NCBI GenBank assembly: GCA_017307375.1
Contig: JAFKFH010000003.1
Span: 124,001-188,000, forward strand
DNA: 64,000 bases
Source: Alphaproteobacteria bacterium
GTDB lineage: Bacteria > Pseudomonadota > Alphaproteobacteria > Ferrovibrionales > Ferrovibrionaceae
Reading direction: 5' to 3'
Positions 61,287-64,000 of this stretch are shown piece by piece; the first letter of the stretch is position 1, and each line of letters opens with the position of its first letter. The notes under the pieces were generated by a model, which was given only the letters and a program-made list of their open reading frames with translations, did no database searches and had not been told where the DNA came from. The position numbers and the translations under genes were made by a program.

Positions 61287-61301
61287 TTGAGAAAAACTCA
61301 A
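61287..61301. promoter_or_regulatory. LysR-type box abutting the lysR-like start codon
   Basis: TTGAGAAAAACTCAA has perfect 5-bp arms and contains the T-N11-A core expected for LysR-family binding. It ends directly at the ATG of the regulator gene, so binding there would block the regulator's own translation-start region or transcription. Confidence 0.6.
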
Positions 61302-62189
61302 ATGTCGGACTCCCGCCTGCCCTCGCTGAACGGCCTGCGCGCCTTTGCCGTCGCCGCCCGCAGCGGCAGCCTGGTCCGCGCCGCCGAGACACTGGGCGTG
61401 ACCCCCGGCGCGGTCAGCCGGCTGATCCGCCAGCTGGAAGCCGATCTCGGCACCGGCCTCTACCGCCGCACCGCCCGCGGCATCGAGCTCACCGAGGCGG
61501 GCGCAGCCTATGCCGTGCCGCTGGCCGACGCCTTCGACCGGATCGGGGCGGCGACCCGGCTGGTCCGCCGGCGGCACGAGCATCGGCTGGCCCTCAGCCT
61601 GATGCCGACCTTCGCGATGCGATGGCTGATGCCGCGGCTGCACCGGTTCCAGGCCGCCCATCCCGGCATTACCGCCGAGGTGACGGTGTCCGAGCGGCCG
61701 GTCGATTTCGCCGCCGAGCCGATCGACCTGGCAGTGCGCCTGGGCCTGGGCAACTGGCCGGGCGCCGCCGCCGAACGGCTGATGGGCGAGACCGTCGCGC
61801 TGGTCGCCAGCCCGGCCTTGCTGGCCGGCCGCCCGGTGACGGTGCCGGCCGACATCCTGGGCCACACGCTGCTGGTGCATTCGACGCGGCCGCAGGCCTG
61901 GACCGAATGGTTCGGCGCCGCCGGCCTCGATCCGGCGCTGATCCGGCCCGGCCCGGCCTTCGAGCACTTCTTTCTGTCGATCGCCGCCGCCGAATCGGGC
62001 ATGGGCCTCGCCCTGGTGCCGCGCCTGTTCATCGCCGACGAACTGGCGCGCGGCCGGCTGGTCGAACCGCTGGCCATTGCTGTCGAAAGGGCGGAGAGTT
62101 ACTGGATCGGCCACGCCCCGGGACGCGAGCGCGATCCTGTCATCGCAACCTTCAAGACATGGCTGCGGGCCGAGGCGTCGTCTGGCTGA
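61302..62189 (+). CDS. LysR family transcriptional regulator (GcvA-like)
   Basis: 295 residues. N-terminal winged helix LPSLNGLRAFAVAARSGSLV, then RAAETLGVTPGAVSRLIRQL, the GcvA-like pattern; the C-terminal effector domain has LALSLMPTFAMRWLMPRLHR and SIAAAESGMGLALVPRLFI. It should control the divergent VOC gene and itself through the two palindromes between them. No strong Shine-Dalgarno is visible because the LysR box occupies that place. Confidence 0.92.
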   Translation: MSDSRLPSLNGLRAFAVAARSGSLVRAAETLGVTPGAVSRLIRQLEADLGTGLYRRTARGIELTEAGAAYAVPLADAFDRIGAATRLVRRRHEHRLALSLMPTFAMRWLMPRLHRFQAAHPGITAEVTVSERPVDFAAEPIDLAVRLGLGNWPGAAAERLMGETVALVASPALLAGRPVTVPADILGHTLLVHSTRPQAWTEWFGAAGLDPALIRPGPAFEHFFLSIAAAESGMGLALVPRLFIADELARGRLVEPLAIAVERAESYWIGHAPGRERDPVIATFKTWLRAEASSG

Positions 62190-62253
62190 CTGGCGCATCG
62201 GATTGGGTTAGGGTCCGCGCCGGAATGGACTCGAGTCGAAGGAAGTGGGGACC

Positions 62254-63117
62254 GTGAGCATCGACGAAACCCTGGCCGGGCCGATGGCCGATGAACTGGA
62301 CCAGCGCCGCCGCTGGCAGCCGCGTACCGCCTTTGCCGAGCGGACCTCGCCCGAATCGGTGGTGCGCCGCTGCGACCCGGAAGAGCCGGTTTTCGTGCTG
62401 CGCGCCCATGACGGCACCGCGGTGCGCGCGATCGGCTGGTACGTCCAGTTGCTGCGCGTCTCCGGCCAGCCCGAGGCCAAGGTGCAGGGTGTCATCGCCG
62501 TCGCCCGTGCCTTCAAGGCCTGGCCGGACAAGGAATGGCCGTCGATCGACTTCGTCTCGGACGAAACGGCCTGGCGCCAGCGCCATCGCATCCGCACCGC
62601 GGCGGAGGAACTGGCCGAGAGCGAATCGGTCCTGAACCGGGCGGCCGACGACGAGCCGGTCTTCGTGTTGCGCGCCCGCGACCCGCTGGCGGTGATGACC
62701 GTGCTGTGGTGGGCGCACAACGCCGTGGGCGCCGGCGGGGGCGAGCGCAAGTACAATGCCGCGCTGGAGATCGCCATGGCGATCGAGCGCTGGCGGGGCG
62801 CCAAGGGCCTCGTCGCCACCGCCGCCGCGGTGACCGAACCGCTGCCCTCGCCGGTGGTGGCCGAAACCCCGGCCGAGGAGGAGACCGCGGTGCCGGCCGA
62901 CACCCGGCTGCGCTATCGCATCGAGGCGATCGCCCCGGTCGCGACCGAGGTCAGGCTGGCCGGCCTCGACGGCGTGGGCAACCGCACCCTGCGCTGGTCG
63001 CCGGTCTTCATCGAGCGCTTTGCCCTGGCCCCCGGCGACATCGTGGTCGTCGACCCGGCGAGCCCGCGGGCCTTCGTCGCCGTCGAGAAGCCGGACGGTC
63101 AGGTCCTGGCCTGGTAG
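62254..63117 (+). CDS. Hypothetical protein with an internally duplicated segment
   Basis: 287 residues, no signal peptide or TM helix. Two copies of one unit are seen: EEPVFVLRAHDGTAVRAIGW with a following VQGVIAVARAFKAWPD, and DEPVFVLRARDPLAVMTVLW with AALEIAMAIERWRG. A separate C-terminal part (LRYRIEAIAPVATEVRLAG ... FALAPGDIVVVDPASP) looks beta-rich. I do not recognise a named family. The GTG at 62254 is preferred because AAGGAA lies nine bases upstream. Same strand as the LysR gene, 64 bases after it; convergent with the NrsF-like gene. Confidence 0.75.
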   Translation: MSIDETLAGPMADELDQRRRWQPRTAFAERTSPESVVRRCDPEEPVFVLRAHDGTAVRAIGWYVQLLRVSGQPEAKVQGVIAVARAFKAWPDKEWPSIDFVSDETAWRQRHRIRTAAEELAESESVLNRAADDEPVFVLRARDPLAVMTVLWWAHNAVGAGGGERKYNAALEIAMAIERWRGAKGLVATAAAVTEPLPSPVVAETPAEEETAVPADTRLRYRIEAIAPVATEVRLAGLDGVGNRTLRWSPVFIERFALAPGDIVVVDPASPRAFVAVEKPDGQVLAW

Positions 63118-63120
63118 ACG

Positions 63121-63765
63121 CTACCAGCGCAGCAGCCGGCCGCCGGCCCAGGCCCCGAGGCTGGCGACCAGCAGGATCGCCGGGATATGCCAGGCGGCGA
63201 TGAACATCAGCGAGCCTTCCGGGCAGTGCAGCGTGTACATCGCCGCGGCGAATCCGCCCGCGGCCAGGCCGGCCATCGCGCCGGTCGCCCGGGGCCGCGC
63301 CGGCGCGCCGCGCCGCAGCGCCAGCAGCATGCCGCCCAGCATCGGCAGCGACAGCAGGAAGACACAGGCGAGACAGGCCAGCGGCTGATCGCCCACCAGC
63401 CGCTGCCACCAGCCGCCGGTGCCGGCACGCGCCAGCTCGACCACGATGCCGCCGGCCATCAGCAGCGCGGGGATCACCGCCCAGCCGGTCCGCAGCCGCG
63501 CCTCGGGCCGGGCGGCCGCCGCCACGGCCGCGAGCGCGCCGGCACCGAGCAGACCGGCCGCCGCCACCGTGGTGCCCAGCGTCAGGCCCAGGCCATGGGC
63601 CAGATGCGGGCTGCGCGCCAGGCCGAACCAGATCACGGCGAAGGACGGAACGGCCATCACCGCGGTCGCCAGGACCAGGTCGGCCCAAAGCGGCCGCAGC
63701 GCGTTACGGGGCGACATGCCATCCAGATCGGCGGCGAGCGCCCGGATCAGATCGTCGGTCTTCAT
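63121..63765 (-). CDS. NrsF-like (DUF1109) anti-sigma factor
   Basis: 214 residues with about six TM helices (LVLATAVMAVPSFAVIWFGL, TLGTTVAAAGLLGAGALAAV, ACLACVFLLSLPMLGGMLLA and others). MKTDDLIRALAADLDG at the start and PLACLACVFLLSLPML in the middle, with cysteines in the membrane part, are the NrsF/DUF1109 pattern. NrsF-type proteins hold an ECF sigma factor at the membrane. It overlaps the sigma gene by four bases (ATGA), the normal order. Confidence 0.87.
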   Translation of the reverse strand: MKTDDLIRALAADLDGMSPRNALRPLWADLVLATAVMAVPSFAVIWFGLARSPHLAHGLGLTLGTTVAAAGLLGAGALAAVAAAARPEARLRTGWAVIPALLMAGGIVVELARAGTGGWWQRLVGDQPLACLACVFLLSLPMLGGMLLALRRGAPARPRATGAMAGLAAGGFAAAMYTLHCPEGSLMFIAAWHIPAILLVASLGAWAGGRLLRW

Positions 63766-64000
63766 TTGAACTTGTCCCAGTCCCCGAACATCACGGTCAG
63801 CGCCGCCAGCCCCCGGTGCAGCGCCACATAGACCGCGCCGCGCGACAGGTTGAACCGGTGCGCGGTCTCGGCCACGCTGGCCCCGTCGACGGCGAGGGCC
63901 GTGACCACCTCGCGCTGCCGCGACGGCAGGGCGGCCAGAAAGCGCTCGACCGGCGCGGCCATCTCGGGCGCAGCCACCGACAGGGTGTCGGCCACATCGT
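63762..64000 (-). CDS. ECF sigma-70 family RNA polymerase sigma factor, C-terminal part
   Basis: Last 78 or so residues of a sigma factor; the 5' part is beyond the window edge. FLAALPSRQREVVTALAVDG followed by ASVAETAHRFNLSRGAVYVA and LHRGLAAL is region 4.2, the helix-turn-helix that reads the -35 box. The ATG near 63995 is internal. The NrsF-like anti-sigma gene is coupled downstream. Confidence 0.88.
   Translation of the reverse strand, partial: DVADTLSVAAPEMAAPVERFLAALPSRQREVVTALAVDGASVAETAHRFNLSRGAVYVALHRGLAALTVMFGDWDKFK

Overview
The window reads as a chromosomal segment of a GC-rich, aerobic alphaproteobacterium, most likely Rhodospirillales-like. The support is the aerobic cobaltochelatase pair CobS/CobT next to a J-domain protein, an alphaproteobacterial Usg protein, CIRCE-controlled groESL, an NrsF-type anti-sigma gene beside a sigma factor, and the housekeeping set gshB / yraN / rsmI / lppC / hemW / rdgB / rph. 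About 70 protein genes are packed tightly, many with 4-nt start/stop overlaps (ATGA, GTGA, TTGA). I saw no rRNA, tRNA, CRISPR array, transposase or phage gene, and no gene-free stretch longer than 300 bases.

Layout. 1-2602: a TRAP transporter (DctP-DctQ-DctM, DctM cut by the window edge) with a divergent GntR/FCD regulator. 2655-4864: a LuxR-type response regulator convergent with a PAS hybrid kinase. 4897-13859: a pyrimidine- or purine-flavoured uptake region with a NIPSNAP protein, a 2-oxoglutarate/Fe(II) oxygenase, an NMT1/ThiY-like binding protein, a CodA-like deaminase and a complete BMP-type nucleoside ABC importer. 14149-25604: a di-heme c-type protein, a nucleotidyltransferase-fold protein, a LprI/DUF3298-type protein, a sensor that stops after its HisKA segment, two adjacent acyl-CoA synthetase-like genes (the first lacking catalytic residues), a GGDEF-EAL protein and a small membrane protein. 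25617-31900: a YetF-like DUF421 protein, CobT, CobS, a J-domain protein, an FAD oxidoreductase, and a cupin divergent from a TetR regulator. 31897-35121: a REC-Hpt protein with a hybrid kinase. 35361-38891: groEL/groES with two CIRCE elements, usg and gshB.

38997-43508: an accessory-looking block (SCP2, Cys-rich repeat, acetoacetate-decarboxylase family, SDR, MmyB-type regulator, DUF1254), all on the minus strand. It carries two copies of one operator-like motif and lies between gshB and the SirB1/BON/yraN/rsmI genes. 43596-50992: housekeeping genes. 51052-56173: a GST, a TAXI binding protein, an EAL-CBS-GGDDF protein and a SulP transporter translationally coupled to a membrane LytTR regulator. 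57006-58128: a TacA/TacT toxin-antitoxin pair bracketed by two 68-bp direct repeats. 58148-64000: an MBL-fold hydrolase, an ABC-2 exporter, a VOC protein divergent from a LysR regulator, an internally duplicated hypothetical protein, an NrsF-like anti-sigma factor and the 3' end of an ECF sigma gene.

How the genes work together. The region is rich in sensing (four sensor-kinase-type proteins, two c-di-GMP enzymes, six one-component regulators and an ECF pair) and in solute uptake. The best candidates for something undescribed are the MmyB-type regulator block with its repeated operator, the repeat-bracketed toxin-antitoxin module, the acyl-CoA synthetase that has lost its catalytic lysine beside an intact paralogue, and the deaminase/oxygenase/importer group. 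All functions are inferred from sequence motifs read by eye; no database search was run.
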